DNA of 56,868 bases from Candidatus Gastranaerophilales bacterium (GCA_944322945.1 CALUQN010000013.1:1-56868); one strand, 5' to 3'; shown: positions 34,246 to 44,707, numbered from the stretch's first letter. The notes: a model not told the origin generated them from the letters alone. Translations and numbers: made by a program.

Positions 34246-34251
34246 ATTATA
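34246..34251 (-). promoter_or_regulatory. -10 element of the purD-like gene, probably leaderless
   Basis: TATAAT on the minus strand (34251-34246) lies exactly 6 nt before the ATG at 34239. No Shine-Dalgarno sequence or clear -35 is present. Confidence 0.5.
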
Positions 34252-34304
34252 CTACACAAAAAGAATGATTTTGTTAAGAAATATAACAATTTTATAAAAA
34301 TTTG

Positions 34305-34313
34305 TGCTATAAT
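34305..34313 (+). promoter_or_regulatory. Extended -10 promoter of the 81-aa gene
   Basis: TGCTATAAT at 34305-34313 is a consensus extended -10. It would give a leader of about 50 nt with GTGAGGG before the ATG at 34372. Confidence 0.55.
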
Positions 34314-34371
34314 AATGACAAAAGAAAAAAAATTATTAAATAGAAAATATAACAAGTGAGGGTTCAGTAAA

Positions 34372-34617
34372 ATGGCAAGTTTAGTAAGTTTGTTGACTCA
34401 AGCATTATCACAAAGCAATAATATACAGGCGGCAAGTGCAGTCAGAGTAGCACCGGCATCAACAAGCCCCTACAGCAGAAATCCGTTTGTCAACTATAAC
34501 GGCAACACTTACACAAACACATACGCCAAAAATAATCCGGTCCGCGGCGGATACTTTGCCGGTTACTATAACGGCAAACAAAATATTGTCGGACAAAGAT
34601 TATTTATAGAAGTTTAA
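34372..34617 (+). CDS. Small Asn/Tyr/Gly-rich protein, unknown function
   Basis: The 81-residue product starts MASLVSLLTQALSQSNN and continues with an Asn/Tyr/Gly/Thr-rich region (NYNGNTYTNTY, GYFAGYYNGKQ). It has no signal peptide of usual form and no membrane segment. It has its own consensus promoter, a GAGGG binding site and a terminator 25 nt downstream, so it is a well-defined single-gene unit. No family is recognised. Confidence 0.65.
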   Translation: MASLVSLLTQALSQSNNIQAASAVRVAPASTSPYSRNPFVNYNGNTYTNTYAKNNPVRGGYFAGYYNGKQNIVGQRLFIEV

Positions 34618-34642
34618 TGCTAGTATAGTATATATGTGCAAT

Positions 34643-34666
34643 GCTCCCGATTTTCGGGGGCTTTTT
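34643..34666 (+). terminator. Terminator of the 81-aa gene
   Basis: GCTCCCG pairs with CGGGGGC (one G-T pair) around a short AT loop and is followed by five T. Confidence 0.85.
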
Positions 34667-34797
34667 ACTTTAAATAAATTTACAATATGTATTATATAAA
34701 AAATGTTTGTACTAATATAAGAAAGAAGTAATTCACAGCACCATGCTTTGAGTTAATTAATCGAAAAATTTATACGTTACGGAGAGTGTAAAAAAAT

Positions 34798-35610
34798 ATG
34801 AAAGTATTAATTTTAGCAGGCGGTCTCGGCACCAGATTAGGGGAAGAAACTGTATCAAAACCTAAGCCGATGGTAGAAATTGGCGGATATCCGATTTTGT
34901 GGCATATTATGAAAATATACTCACACTACGGGTTTAACGATTTTGTAATCCTTACCGGCTACAAATCACACATGATTAAAGACTACTTTGTACACTATTA
35001 TCAAAGATACTCAGATTTAACAATAGATATGAAAACAAACACCATTGAACTCCACAAAATGAGAACAGAACCGTGGAAAGTCACAATGTTGTATACCGGT
35101 CAACAAACAATGACCGGCGGAAGAATTAAACGAGCAGAAGAGTATGTAGGAAACGAAAGATTTTTACTTACTTACGGCGACGGCGTAAGCGATATCAATC
35201 TTGAAGAATTACTCAAATCGCATAAAAATGCCGGAAAACTTATGACAATGACCGCAGTCCAGCCGTCAGGCCGTTTCGGTGCATTGAGCATTGACAGTAC
35301 AAATTCAATCACATCATTCAAAGAAAAACCGCAAGGAGACGGCAACTGGATTAACGGAGGATTTTTCGTCTGCGAACCGGAAGTTTTCAGCTACATTTCA
35401 AACGATACAACAGAAATCTTTGAACGCAGACCACTTGAAAACATTGCAAATGACGGTCAGCTAAATGCTTACAAACACTCAGGTTTCTGGCGTCCGATGG
35501 ACACTTTGAGAGATAAAATTGAACTTGACACTATGTGGCAGGAAGGTAACGCCCCCTGGAAACTGTGGAATAAACAAAATCAGTTTGTGACACTCGGGGG
35601 TAATATTTAA
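34798..35610 (+). CDS. rfbF: Glucose-1-phosphate cytidylyltransferase
   Basis: RfbF makes CDP-glucose from CTP and glucose 1-phosphate, the first step toward CDP-deoxyhexoses. The 270 residues show the nucleotidyltransferase loop LAGGLGTRLGEETVSKPKPM, GDGVSDIN (metal Asp) and FKEKPQGDGNWINGG. A GGAGAG site precedes the start. It opens the glycan operon and its stop overlaps the next start by 1 nt. With rfbG two genes on, it supplies CDP-4-keto-6-deoxyglucose. Confidence 0.95.
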   Translation: MKVLILAGGLGTRLGEETVSKPKPMVEIGGYPILWHIMKIYSHYGFNDFVILTGYKSHMIKDYFVHYYQRYSDLTIDMKTNTIELHKMRTEPWKVTMLYTGQQTMTGGRIKRAEEYVGNERFLLTYGDGVSDINLEELLKSHKNAGKLMTMTAVQPSGRFGALSIDSTNSITSFKEKPQGDGNWINGGFFVCEPEVFSYISNDTTEIFERRPLENIANDGQLNAYKHSGFWRPMDTLRDKIELDTMWQEGNAPWKLWNKQNQFVTLGGNI

Positions 35611-36527
35611 TGGCTGAAGATGAAATATTGTTGACTGGAGCCACTGGATTGATAGGAAGAGAAGTCCTTTCTTTATTACTAAAAAATGATTTTAAAGTTT
35701 GTGCCATAGAACATACACAAAAAATTACACCACAAAATAATCTTGAAATTGCTCATGTCAATTTACTAGATAAAAATGCAGTAAAAAGATTTTTTGAAAA
35801 TAAAAAATTTAAAAATTTAATCCACCTTGCCTGGTATGGTGATAAAAAAGTTCACTCTCACAACATAAATGTTGATTGGGTAGAAGCTTCACTAAATTTA
35901 GTACAAAATTTTATGCAAAAAGGCGGTAAAAAAATTCTAGTAGCAGGAAGTATTTCAGAATACGATTTTAGTTATGGATACTTCACTGAAAATATAACTC
36001 CGCTTAATAACAAAAGTTTATATGGCAAATCAAAAGCTGCATTGCATAATATATTAGAAACTTATTGTGCCAATAATGATATTGAATTCAAATGGGCTAG
36101 AATATTTAATTTATATGGCAAATACGAACGTCCTGATAGACTTATTTCTTATGTTATCAATGCAATGATTAATAATGAAGATGTAAAAGTTAGCACTTGC
36201 GAAAAATTTCAAGATTATCTCTATGCACAAGATGTTGCTTCTGCAATATTAACTCTATATGAAAGTTCTATACAGGGTGCAGTGAATATCTGTTCAGGTA
36301 AACCTGTTCAACTCAGATATATTGTAAATAAGATTGCAGAATTAACAGACTTCAAAGGGAACATCCTCTGGGGTGCAATACCTGCGGCGTTTGGGGACGA
36401 ACTGGTCGTCGGCAACAATGAAAAATTAAAATCTATCGGCTGGCAGCCTAAATATTCGCTTGAAGAAGGCTTGCTGCAAACAATCAACTGGTGGAAACAA
36501 CATAATAAGGAGATAGTTAATGTTTAA
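35610..36527 (+). CDS. NAD-dependent epimerase/dehydratase (SDR), sugar-nucleotide modifying
   Basis: Extended SDR of 305 residues with the Rossmann motif TGATGLIGRE, the catalytic Tyr-Lys in YGKSK and a typical C-terminal substrate domain. Placed between rfbF and rfbG, it is likely to reduce or epimerise the CDP-4-keto sugar, like RfbJ-type CDP-abequose/paratose synthases, but the exact product cannot be predicted. It is more AT-rich than rfbF and rfbG around it, suggesting a separately acquired cassette. It overlaps rfbG by 8 nt. The gene at 38886 is a paralogue. Confidence 0.82.
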   Translation: MAEDEILLTGATGLIGREVLSLLLKNDFKVCAIEHTQKITPQNNLEIAHVNLLDKNAVKRFFENKKFKNLIHLAWYGDKKVHSHNINVDWVEASLNLVQNFMQKGGKKILVAGSISEYDFSYGYFTENITPLNNKSLYGKSKAALHNILETYCANNDIEFKWARIFNLYGKYERPDRLISYVINAMINNEDVKVSTCEKFQDYLYAQDVASAILTLYESSIQGAVNICSGKPVQLRYIVNKIAELTDFKGNILWGAIPAAFGDELVVGNNEKLKSIGWQPKYSLEEGLLQTINWWKQHNKEIVNV

Positions 36528-37608
36528 TGATGTTTATAAAGGTAAAACCGTATTAGTCACAGGACATACAGGTTTTAAAGGTTCATGGCTTTCAATCTGG
36601 CTCACCATGCTCGGCGCAAATGTCGTAGGCTACGCGCTTGATCCGTATTCAGAAAGAGGAAACTACAAAGCTTCCCACCTTGAAAAACACCTTTTTGCAG
36701 ATGTCAGAGGGGATGTCAGAGACAGTGACAAATTAGAAGAAACTATCGCAAAATATCAGCCGGAAATAATCTTCCACCTTGCAGCTCAAGCGCTGGTCAG
36801 AACAGCTTACGCAAACCCTAAATACACATACGAAACAAACGTCATGGGGTCATTAAATATTCTTGAAGCTGTCAGAAAATTTGACTGCGTAAAAACAGTA
36901 GTTATGATAACATCAGACAAATGCTACGAAAACGTAGAGCAAATCTGGGGTTACAAAGAAACCGACCGTATGGGCGGATATGACCCGTATTCATCATCCA
37001 AAGGATGCGCGGAACTTATGATATCTTCATACAGAAATTCATACTTTAACCCGAAAGATTACGCAAAACATGGTAAAGCAATAGCCTCTGTCCGTGCAGG
37101 GAACGTAATCGGCGGCGGCGACTGGTCTGATAACAGATTGGTTCCGGATTGTATAAGATATATTGAAGAAGGCAAAGATATTGAAATCAGAAGCCCGCAG
37201 GCAACACGTCCGTGGGAACACGTTATGGAACCGCTGTCCGGGTATTTGAGAGTAGGGCAAAAACTTATTGAAGAACCTGTCAAATACTCAGAAGGTTTCA
37301 ACTTTGGCCCGCCGATTGAATGCAACAAAACAGTATGGGAAGTTGTGGAATATCTGGTTAAATACTATGGCAAGGGCAGAGTAGTAGATGTCTCGGAAGC
37401 TGAAAAAGTTCACGAAAATACACTTTTGAGCCTTGACGTTACAAAAGCATACAGAATGCTTAACTGGCAGGCAAAATTATCATTCCATGAAGCAATTGAA
37501 TTCACTGTAGACTGGTACAAAGAAGCCTTGCACAATCCTGATATGTTTGAATATTGTATAAAACAAATAAAAGCTCATGCAGCAAAAGGATATCTATGGG
37601 AACAGTAA
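36520..37608 (+). CDS. rfbG: CDP-glucose 4,6-dehydratase
   Basis: RfbG converts CDP-glucose to CDP-4-keto-6-deoxyglucose. The 362 residues have the NAD motif TGHTGFKGSWL, HLAAQALVRTAY, YSSSKGCAE with the catalytic Tyr-Lys, and VRAGNVIGGGDW, all characteristic of this enzyme. The start has AAGGAGAT and overlaps the preceding SDR gene by 8 nt. No RfbH-type dehydrase for 3,6-dideoxy sugars is present, so a 6-deoxyhexose is more likely. Confidence 0.94.
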   Translation: MFNDVYKGKTVLVTGHTGFKGSWLSIWLTMLGANVVGYALDPYSERGNYKASHLEKHLFADVRGDVRDSDKLEETIAKYQPEIIFHLAAQALVRTAYANPKYTYETNVMGSLNILEAVRKFDCVKTVVMITSDKCYENVEQIWGYKETDRMGGYDPYSSSKGCAELMISSYRNSYFNPKDYAKHGKAIASVRAGNVIGGGDWSDNRLVPDCIRYIEEGKDIEIRSPQATRPWEHVMEPLSGYLRVGQKLIEEPVKYSEGFNFGPPIECNKTVWEVVEYLVKYYGKGRVVDVSEAEKVHENTLLSLDVTKAYRMLNWQAKLSFHEAIEFTVDWYKEALHNPDMFEYCIKQIKAHAAKGYLWEQ

Positions 37609-38855
37609 TTTTAGGAAGCGGAATAACCGGAATATCTGCAGGGTACCATCTAAAAAATAAATCGAAAGATGTAGTTATTTACGAAAAAAATGACGATTGG
37701 GGAGGTCTCTGCGGGAATTTTACCATCAACGGATTCCGTTTTGATAAATTTGTACATTTTTCATTTGCTACAGATGAATATATTGTAAATCTATTTAAAA
37801 AATCAGCAGATATGTATGAACATATCCCGTTTCCATCAAATTATTACAAGGGTATCTGGCTAAGACATCCGGCTCAAAACAATTTGGCACCACTATCTTC
37901 AAATGAAAAAACTGAAATTATATGTGACTTTGTTGCTCGACCTATTAAAAAACTTGAAGAAATAAAAGATTACGAGGAATGGCTTAGAGTCCAATACGGA
38001 AACTACTTTGCTGAAAACTTTCCTCTGAAATATACGCGAAAATATTGGGGCGTAGAAGCAAAAGAACTGGAAACAAAATGGGTTGGTAAAAGAATGTATA
38101 CCCCTGAGCTAAAACAAGTTTTAAAAGGAGCATTTGAAACACAGGATGAATGTTTTTATTACGCAAAAGTAATGAAATACCCTAAAAAAGGGGGATTTCG
38201 TTCAATATTGAACAACTGCCGCGAGGGGCTGGATATAAGATTTAACAAAGAAGTTGTACACATTGACACAACAAATAAAATAATTGAATTTAAAGACGGA
38301 ACAACTGCGGAGTACACGAGATTAATCTCCAGCCTGCCGCTGCCGGAGATAGTCAAAATGCTTGACAACGTACCGGAAGATGTCAAAAAGGCAGCAGAAA
38401 ATCTTATGCACACATCAGGGTATATGGTGTCATTAGGGTTTAACAAACCTGATATAGCAAAGCATTTGTGGTTCTACATATATGATGAGGACATTTTAGC
38501 AAGCCGCGTATACAGCCCGAATTTAAAATCTCCTGACAATGTCCCGGAAGGCTGCAGTTCTTTACAGGCAGAAATTTTCTTTTCAAACAAAGCCAAAATT
38601 CCGGCTGCTGATAAAGTATTGGAAAACACAATTAATAAGCTGATAGAAATGGGCATATTCAAAGAAGAAGATTTAATTGTAAAAGATATAAGGTTTGAAA
38701 AATATGCAAACGTAATCTTTGACAAAGATATATATAAGAATAGAGCCCTGGTACTGAAATATATACAAGAGCAAGGTATAGAAAGTATCGGACGTTTTGG
38801 CAAATGGGAATACATGTGGACCCACCAGGCTTTTGATGAAGGTCGAAAACTTTAA
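37596..38855 (+). CDS. FAD-dependent amine-oxidase/UDP-galactopyranose mutase-like protein
   Basis: The 419 residues begin with the dinucleotide-binding motif GSGITGISAGYHL and then the acidic strand end with YEKNDDWGGLCG, as in UDP-galactopyranose mutase and protoporphyrinogen-oxidase-like flavoproteins. It is found in glycan loci, where it may catalyse a flavin-dependent ring contraction or sugar oxidation; the substrate is unknown. I chose the ATG at 37596, preceded by AAAAGGA and overlapping rfbG by 13 nt. Confidence 0.75.
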   Translation: MGTVILGSGITGISAGYHLKNKSKDVVIYEKNDDWGGLCGNFTINGFRFDKFVHFSFATDEYIVNLFKKSADMYEHIPFPSNYYKGIWLRHPAQNNLAPLSSNEKTEIICDFVARPIKKLEEIKDYEEWLRVQYGNYFAENFPLKYTRKYWGVEAKELETKWVGKRMYTPELKQVLKGAFETQDECFYYAKVMKYPKKGGFRSILNNCREGLDIRFNKEVVHIDTTNKIIEFKDGTTAEYTRLISSLPLPEIVKMLDNVPEDVKKAAENLMHTSGYMVSLGFNKPDIAKHLWFYIYDEDILASRVYSPNLKSPDNVPEGCSSLQAEIFFSNKAKIPAADKVLENTINKLIEMGIFKEEDLIVKDIRFEKYANVIFDKDIYKNRALVLKYIQEQGIESIGRFGKWEYMWTHQAFDEGRKL

Positions 38856-38885
38856 TGTTGTTTTTAATATAAGGATTTAAGATAG

Positions 38886-39782
38886 GTGAAAGAAAAACAA
38901 GTATTTTTAACAGGCGGAACAGGATTAATAGGAAAAGAAACTATACCTTTTTTAAAAGAAAATGGTTTTGATATCTATGCACTAACCTTGGGGGATGAAT
39001 CTGACACAAAAGATATTAAATATATAAAGGCAAATTTATTTGATAAAACAGAAATTGATAATATACTACATCAGATAAAACCTGAATATTTACTTCATTT
39101 TGCCTGGTTAAGCACCGGATTATTTAATGATAACAGCAATTTTGATTTTTTAACGGCTTCAATTGATTTGCTGAAATCATTTGTTAAAAATGGAGGGAAG
39201 CGAGCTGTTATGGCGGGCACTTACGCTGAATACGGCTATCATAATGAAACTTTAACAGAAACAATGCCAGCAGAACCAATAAACATATACAGCAAGTGCA
39301 AAGATTTTGTACATCAAATATCAGAACTGTACTGCCAAAATAATAATGTATCTTTTGGTTGGGGAAGGATTTTTTCCGCATTTGGTAAAGAAAAGGATCC
39401 AAGACGTCTGACTTCTGATGTAATTAATCATTTATTAGCTGATGAAGAAGTAGTCATCCGAAGCGGAAGCCTAATACGCGATTATATTTACGCAAAAGAT
39501 ATAGCCGCAGCATTTGTAAAATTTTTAGATAGCAGCGTTGAAGGTACCGTCAACATTTGTACTGGTAAAGAAATGAGCATTCACGACTATGTAATGACCA
39601 TAGCCCAATTGATGGGAAAAGAAAATTTAGTAAGATTTAATGAACAGGCAAGCCCGCAGCAACAACGAGTTGTCGGATGTTCCAAAAGATTAAATCATGA
39701 AGTTGGATATACACCCAAATATTCAATAAAAGAAGCTCTAAATGAAGTTTTGGAGAGTTACAGAGGGAATACACATGAATAA
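38886..39782 (+). CDS. NAD-dependent epimerase/dehydratase (SDR), second copy
   Basis: The 298-residue extended SDR is paralogous to the product of 35610-36527: both share GGTGLIGKE/GATGLIGRE, an H-x-AW strand (LHFAWLS, LIHLAWYG), the VNIC(S/T)GK segment and a C-terminal YSxxEAL-like end. The catalytic motif is YSKCK. It uses a GTG start with AAGGATT upstream and overlaps the GT8 gene by 8 nt. Having two such reductases suggests either two different CDP-sugars or successive steps on one. Confidence 0.82.
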   Translation: MKEKQVFLTGGTGLIGKETIPFLKENGFDIYALTLGDESDTKDIKYIKANLFDKTEIDNILHQIKPEYLLHFAWLSTGLFNDNSNFDFLTASIDLLKSFVKNGGKRAVMAGTYAEYGYHNETLTETMPAEPINIYSKCKDFVHQISELYCQNNNVSFGWGRIFSAFGKEKDPRRLTSDVINHLLADEEVVIRSGSLIRDYIYAKDIAAAFVKFLDSSVEGTVNICTGKEMSIHDYVMTIAQLMGKENLVRFNEQASPQQQRVVGCSKRLNHEVGYTPKYSIKEALNEVLESYRGNTHE

Positions 39783-40863
39783 CTCCGCAGAAAAAATTCC
39801 AGTATTTTTTCATACCAGTGATGAATTCTGTCCCTATATGTGTGTAGCTATAGCCAGCATATTGTATAACACGAAATCTTTTATTGATTTTTATATAATT
39901 GAAACAGGTGTATCAAATTTCAATAAAAAATTAATAGCAAGTCTGAAAGAAAAATTTTCTAATTTCAATATAAATTGGATATCTTTTGAATACAACAACA
40001 TATTTAAAAGAGAATACTTTGAAAATCTGAACGGGAATGATAAAGGCAAACCTTGGCCCGGAATTCACGCTTTTTGCACACCATTTATGCCACTACTTGT
40101 TGATACCAGCATAGACAAACTAATTTATCTGGATTCAGATATAATTTTACTTGATGATATTAAACTTTTTTACGAGCATGATATAACAGACTACTACCTC
40201 GGCGCGATACCAGATGTTGTAGTACCATTAATAAACACTAGTAAAATATCTGCAATGAATTCCTATATAAACAAACACGACTTTGGTATATACTTTAACG
40301 CCGGCGTGCTGTTACTCAATGCAAAAAAATTCAGGGAAGAAAATATCATTGATAAATATTTTCAAATAGCGCAAACAGAAACCGTTAGTGTTTGCGATCA
40401 GGATATATTAAACAGACTGTTTCAAAATAGCAAATACAAAAAACTTGACCAGCGTTTCAATGTAATCTTCCAACCCTCACAAAAATTACTGGACGAAAAA
40501 GGATTTAATATAAATAAAGAATACTTCGCTACAGCACAACAAAATGCAATAATCAGACATTTTGCAAACAACAAACCATGGTTTTCAACAACAGAAAACT
40601 GGGAGAATTCCCCATTATCTAATTTTAAAGACTGGTGGTTTTTCGCGCAGATGACACCATTTTATGATGGATTAACTAAAGAATTAATGTTTAAATTGCA
40701 TCAAAATTCAAATTATATTCCATATTCTGCTTATATATTTATAATATTAAAATATTGGAAATATGCAATTTTATCAATGTTGACAACAGGTAAAAAAAAA
40801 TACAGGTATAACTCTAAAAAAGAATACTGGTATCAAAAAAAATCAATATGTAAAAAACTATGA
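39775..40863 (+). CDS. Glycosyltransferase family 8
   Basis: The 362 residues show GT8 features: the N-terminal CVAIASILYNT strand-helix, the metal-binding DSD in LIYLDSDIIL, YFNAGVLLLNAKKF and the CDQDILN segment. The family transfers glucose or galactose from UDP-sugars during lipopolysaccharide or capsule synthesis. The C-terminus is Lys/Tyr-rich and basic (about 330-362), probably for membrane association. I chose the start at 39775 for its GAGGGA site. This region is notably AT-rich. Confidence 0.88.
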   Translation: MNNSAEKIPVFFHTSDEFCPYMCVAIASILYNTKSFIDFYIIETGVSNFNKKLIASLKEKFSNFNINWISFEYNNIFKREYFENLNGNDKGKPWPGIHAFCTPFMPLLVDTSIDKLIYLDSDIILLDDIKLFYEHDITDYYLGAIPDVVVPLINTSKISAMNSYINKHDFGIYFNAGVLLLNAKKFREENIIDKYFQIAQTETVSVCDQDILNRLFQNSKYKKLDQRFNVIFQPSQKLLDEKGFNINKEYFATAQQNAIIRHFANNKPWFSTTENWENSPLSNFKDWWFFAQMTPFYDGLTKELMFKLHQNSNYIPYSAYIFIILKYWKYAILSMLTTGKKKYRYNSKKEYWYQKKSICKKL

Positions 40864-40896
40864 ATGAAGAAAAATAGAACAAAGGAGAAAAAGAAT

Positions 40897-41787
40897 ATGT
40901 CTAAACCTGTAGTAATAGCAGAAATTGGCTGTAATCACAAAGGTGATATGGCCATTGCTCATAAAATGATTAAACTTTTAGGAACGTTCAAATTATTAAA
41001 CGAAAATTCCTATATTGACATTGTTAAATTTCAAAAAAGAACTAATAAAGAACTACTGACACCGGAAGAATACAATGCACCGCACCCGAATCCGGCAAAC
41101 AGTTACGGCAAAACATACGGCGAACACAGAGAATTTTTGGAATTTAACCTTGAACAAAACCTTCAATTAAAACAATGGTGCGAAGAAGAAGGTCTGATTT
41201 ATTCAACTTCAACATGGGATTTGACTGCCGCAAAAGAAATCGTTTCGCTTAATCCAAAACTTATCAAGGTACCCTCAGCCAGCAATCTGAACTTTGATAT
41301 GCTTGAATATCTCAGAGAGAACTATACAGGCGATGTACACCTTTCTTTCGGGATGACAACTCACAAAGAAGAACAAAAAATTATTGATTTCTTTAAAGCA
41401 AAAAACCGAGCTAAAGACTTAGTAATTTATGCCTGCACTTCCGGATATCCGGTGCCGTTTGAAGATATCTGCCTGCGTGAAATTACCAGACTTAAAGAAA
41501 CTTACGGCAATGACGTCAAAGCAATCGGATTTTCCGGTCACCACCTCGGTATTGCTGTTGATATCGCGGCTCTTGCACTGGGGGCTACATATTTTGAACG
41601 CCACTTCACCCTTGACAGAACCTGGAAAGGAACAGACCACGCAGCAAGTCTGGAGCCGCAAGGGCTGCAAAAATTGGCGCGTGACCTCAGACAAACCTAT
41701 CTGGCTCTTCAATACAAACCTAAAGAAATACTTGATATTGAAGAAGTTCAACGTAAAAAATTAAAAAGATTGTTGGAGAATGTGTAA
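40897..41787 (+). CDS. NeuB-like nonulosonate (sialic-acid-type) synthase lacking the SAF domain
   Basis: The 296-residue product has the NeuB TIM-barrel hallmarks: VIAEIGCNHKGDMAIA, VKFQKRT, STSTWD, KVPSASNLNFDML, FGMTTHKEE, GFSGHHLG and ATYFERHFTLDRTWKGTDHAAS. It condenses phosphoenolpyruvate with a sugar, normally ManNAc or a relative. The usual C-terminal antifreeze-like (SAF) domain, about 60 residues, is missing; the barrel ends with a short helix. The start has AAAGGAG. Cytidylyltransferase and KdsC-like phosphatase genes follow directly, completing a short route to a CMP-ulosonic acid. Confidence 0.88.
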   Translation: MSKPVVIAEIGCNHKGDMAIAHKMIKLLGTFKLLNENSYIDIVKFQKRTNKELLTPEEYNAPHPNPANSYGKTYGEHREFLEFNLEQNLQLKQWCEEEGLIYSTSTWDLTAAKEIVSLNPKLIKVPSASNLNFDMLEYLRENYTGDVHLSFGMTTHKEEQKIIDFFKAKNRAKDLVIYACTSGYPVPFEDICLREITRLKETYGNDVKAIGFSGHHLGIAVDIAALALGATYFERHFTLDRTWKGTDHAASLEPQGLQKLARDLRQTYLALQYKPKEILDIEEVQRKKLKRLLENV

Positions 41788-42462
41788 ATGAATATTGCAT
41801 TTATACCAGTCAGAGGCGGCAGTAAATCTATTCCGCTAAAAAATATTAAAAATTTAGCAGGAAAACCTCTGGTTTATTGGACTGCAAATGCCGCCAATAA
41901 TGCTTCTTGTATCGATAAGGTAATTATTGCAACTGATAGCGAAGAAATTAAACGTGTAGTTAATGAATTTAAATTACCTAAAGTTGAAATATACAACAGA
42001 AATTCACAAAATGCGCAGGATACTTCTTCTACAGAAAGTGTTATGCTCGAATATATTGAGTTTGCAAAACTTCCTCCAGATGACTTTTTCTTTCTTATTC
42101 AGGCTACATCTCCTCTTTTAAAAACAAAACATATTGAAAATATGTTTAATAAATTTATTTTAGATAAAGCAGATTCTGCGCTTTCTTGTGTTAGAAATAA
42201 AAGATTTTATTGGACAGAAGGTGGAGTACCTGTAAATTATGATTTTAGAAACCGTCCCCGACGTCAGGATTTTAAAGGTTTAATGATGGAGAACGGTGCT
42301 TGCTATATTAATTCAGTTTCTAATATAATAAGAGATAAAAATAGATTATCCGGTAAGATATCTGTGTATGAAATGCCAGAATACACCGCTGTTGAAATTG
42401 ATGAACCTGATGACTTTTTATTGATAGAAAAATTAATGGAGCGGCATATTGATGACAATTAA
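41788..42462 (+). CDS. NeuA-like CMP-nonulosonate cytidylyltransferase
   Basis: The 224 residues match acylneuraminate cytidylyltransferases: FIPVRGGSKSIPLKNIKNLAGKPL-type N-terminus (basic nucleotide loop), IIATDSEEI, the LIQATSPLLKT motif and DEPDDFLLIEKL at the end. It activates an ulosonic acid with CTP. It follows the synthase with no gap and overlaps the phosphatase gene by 11 nt. It is more AT-rich than the synthase before it. Confidence 0.9.
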   Translation: MNIAFIPVRGGSKSIPLKNIKNLAGKPLVYWTANAANNASCIDKVIIATDSEEIKRVVNEFKLPKVEIYNRNSQNAQDTSSTESVMLEYIEFAKLPPDDFFFLIQATSPLLKTKHIENMFNKFILDKADSALSCVRNKRFYWTEGGVPVNYDFRNRPRRQDFKGLMMENGACYINSVSNIIRDKNRLSGKISVYEMPEYTAVEIDEPDDFLLIEKLMERHIDDN

Positions 42463-42925
42463 GCTATTTGCAACAGATGTAGACGGAACAATGACAGATG
42501 CCTGCATGTATTACGCAGAAAACGGCATTGAACTAAAAAAATTCAATTTTCGTGACGGCATGGGGTTTAAGTTATTGCGCGAGGCCGGTATAAAAACTGC
42601 AATAATTACATCTGAAAATACTGCTATTGTCAAAAAACGAGCTGACAAATTAAAAGTAGATTATCTATCCATGGGCACCTGGACAAAACTTGACTTTGTA
42701 AAAGATATTTGCAAAAATTTGAATATATCATTAGATGAGGTTGCTTATATCGGTGATGACATAAACGATATTGAATTGCTAAACGCAGTTAAATACAAAG
42801 CTTGCCCGCACGATGCCGTTAAAAAGGTTAAAGAAATAAAAGATATTATCATACTGGAAAACAAAGGCGGAGACGGTGCAGTAAGAGAATTTATTGAGTT
42901 ACTATTAAATAATGAATTAAATTAA
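42452..42925 (+). CDS. KdsC-like HAD phosphatase
   Basis: The 157 residues contain HAD motif I (FATDVDGTMTD), the small lid-less KdsC-type FRDGMGFKLLREAGI, a Thr-Ser motif II (AIITSEN) and motif IV GDDINDIELL. Such enzymes remove the phosphate from KDO-8-phosphate or from sialic-acid-9-phosphate. Its presence suggests that the NeuB-like synthase makes a phosphorylated product. The ATG at 42452 lies inside the end of the previous gene. Confidence 0.9.
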   Translation: MTIKLFATDVDGTMTDACMYYAENGIELKKFNFRDGMGFKLLREAGIKTAIITSENTAIVKKRADKLKVDYLSMGTWTKLDFVKDICKNLNISLDEVAYIGDDINDIELLNAVKYKACPHDAVKKVKEIKDIIILENKGGDGAVREFIELLLNNELN

Positions 42926-42926
42926 A

Positions 42927-44707
42927 ATGACAAATACACTTATTGGCAAAATCAAACAAACACAGGCATATGTAAACTATTCGCGGATGTGGCCGTATGT
43001 GAAGCCATACTGGTTCAGAGCGCTTATGGCAGTACTCATTTGTATTCCGATTGGATCGCTCGACGCTGTCATTGCGCTTGCGCTTAAACCTTATATGGAC
43101 TTGGTTATGGTCGAAAAAACCGTCCAATCTCCATGGTACATTCCTTTTGGCATCGTCGCGTTTACCTGTATTCAAGGTATGCTCAATTACCTTGCAACTT
43201 ACCTAAACACTTGGGTCGGCGGTAAAATTACCAATGACCTTAAATTCAATCTGTTCAAAAAAATGCTCACCTTTGAAACGGCCTACTTTGACAGAAAAAA
43301 ATCCGGCGATATAGTATACAGGTTCAACAATGACGCTGACACAGCCTGCGCTGGGCTTCTTGATAACCTTAAAACATTTGTTTCAAGATTATTTTCATCA
43401 ATTTCACTTGTATGTGTACTGATTTATAACTCGTGGCAGCTTGCAATTATTGCAATTGTCGTGCTTGGCTGCGCGTTTCTGCCGCTTGCAAAAATCAGAG
43501 AACGTATCAAAAGTGTTATGGATAAATCTGTCGCCGCAGGTTCTACTATTATCACCGCTTATAACGAAGCTTTTGCCGGCAATAAAACCATCACTTCATA
43601 TAACTTAGATACTTATCAGGAAAAGAAATTCAAGAACAACCTGAACAACATTTTCAGCCTGAAAATAAAAATGATTCAAAGAACAAGCTGGCTTTCTCCG
43701 ATGATGCACGTAATCGTGTCAGTCGGCATCGGGCTAGCTATCGGCTACGGTTCGCACTTGATTCTTACAAAACAGATTACCAGCGGTAACTTTGTTTCAT
43801 TCATTACTGCGCTGATTATGCTTTACACACCGATTAAAAATCTCGGCAACAACTTTAACGCAGTTCAATTCTCATTTATGGCAATTGAACGTGTGTTTAA
43901 CGTTCTTGACGCAAAACCTGCAATTAAGGACAAACCGGAAGCAGTTGCATTAAAAGGCGTACAAGACAGCATTATATTTGACCACGTTAATTTTGAATAC
44001 ATCAAAAATAAGCCTGTACTCAAAGATATTAATTTATCAGTAAATGCAGGCGAGACTATTGCTCTGGTCGGAAATTCCGGCGGCGGCAAGTCAACAATTG
44101 TAAGCCTTATTCCGAGATTTTACGACGTAAAATCCGGCGCAATTAAAATTGACGGGATTGATATAAGAGATTATACGCTAAAATCATTAAGAGCCAACAT
44201 TTCAGTCGTATTTCAGGATAACTTTTTGTTTTCCGGAACAATTAAGGAAAATATCCTTTTAGGAAAACAAAACGCAACTGATGAAGAAATCAATAAGGCA
44301 CTAGAGATGGCGTATCTTGATGAATTTGTAAAAACGCTTAAAGACGGCATTAACACATACATCGGAGAACGCGGGATATTGCTTTCAGGCGGTCAAAAAC
44401 AGCGTGTTGCGATAGCACGTGCGTTTATCAAGAACGCGCCGATAGTAATTCTTGACGAAGCAACGAGCGCACTCGACAACAAATCAGAAGCTATTGTTCA
44501 AAAAGCAATCGACAACTTGATGAAAGACAAAACAGTATTTGTAATTGCGCACAGGCTGTCAACCGTACAAAATGCGCACAGAATTGCCGTAATCAATGAA
44601 GGCAAACTTGCAGAACTCGGTTCGCACGATGAATTAATGCAAATCGAAAACGGTTTATACAAAAACCTTTATAACATGCAGTTTAAGAAACAAGAGGTTG
44701 CGGTGTA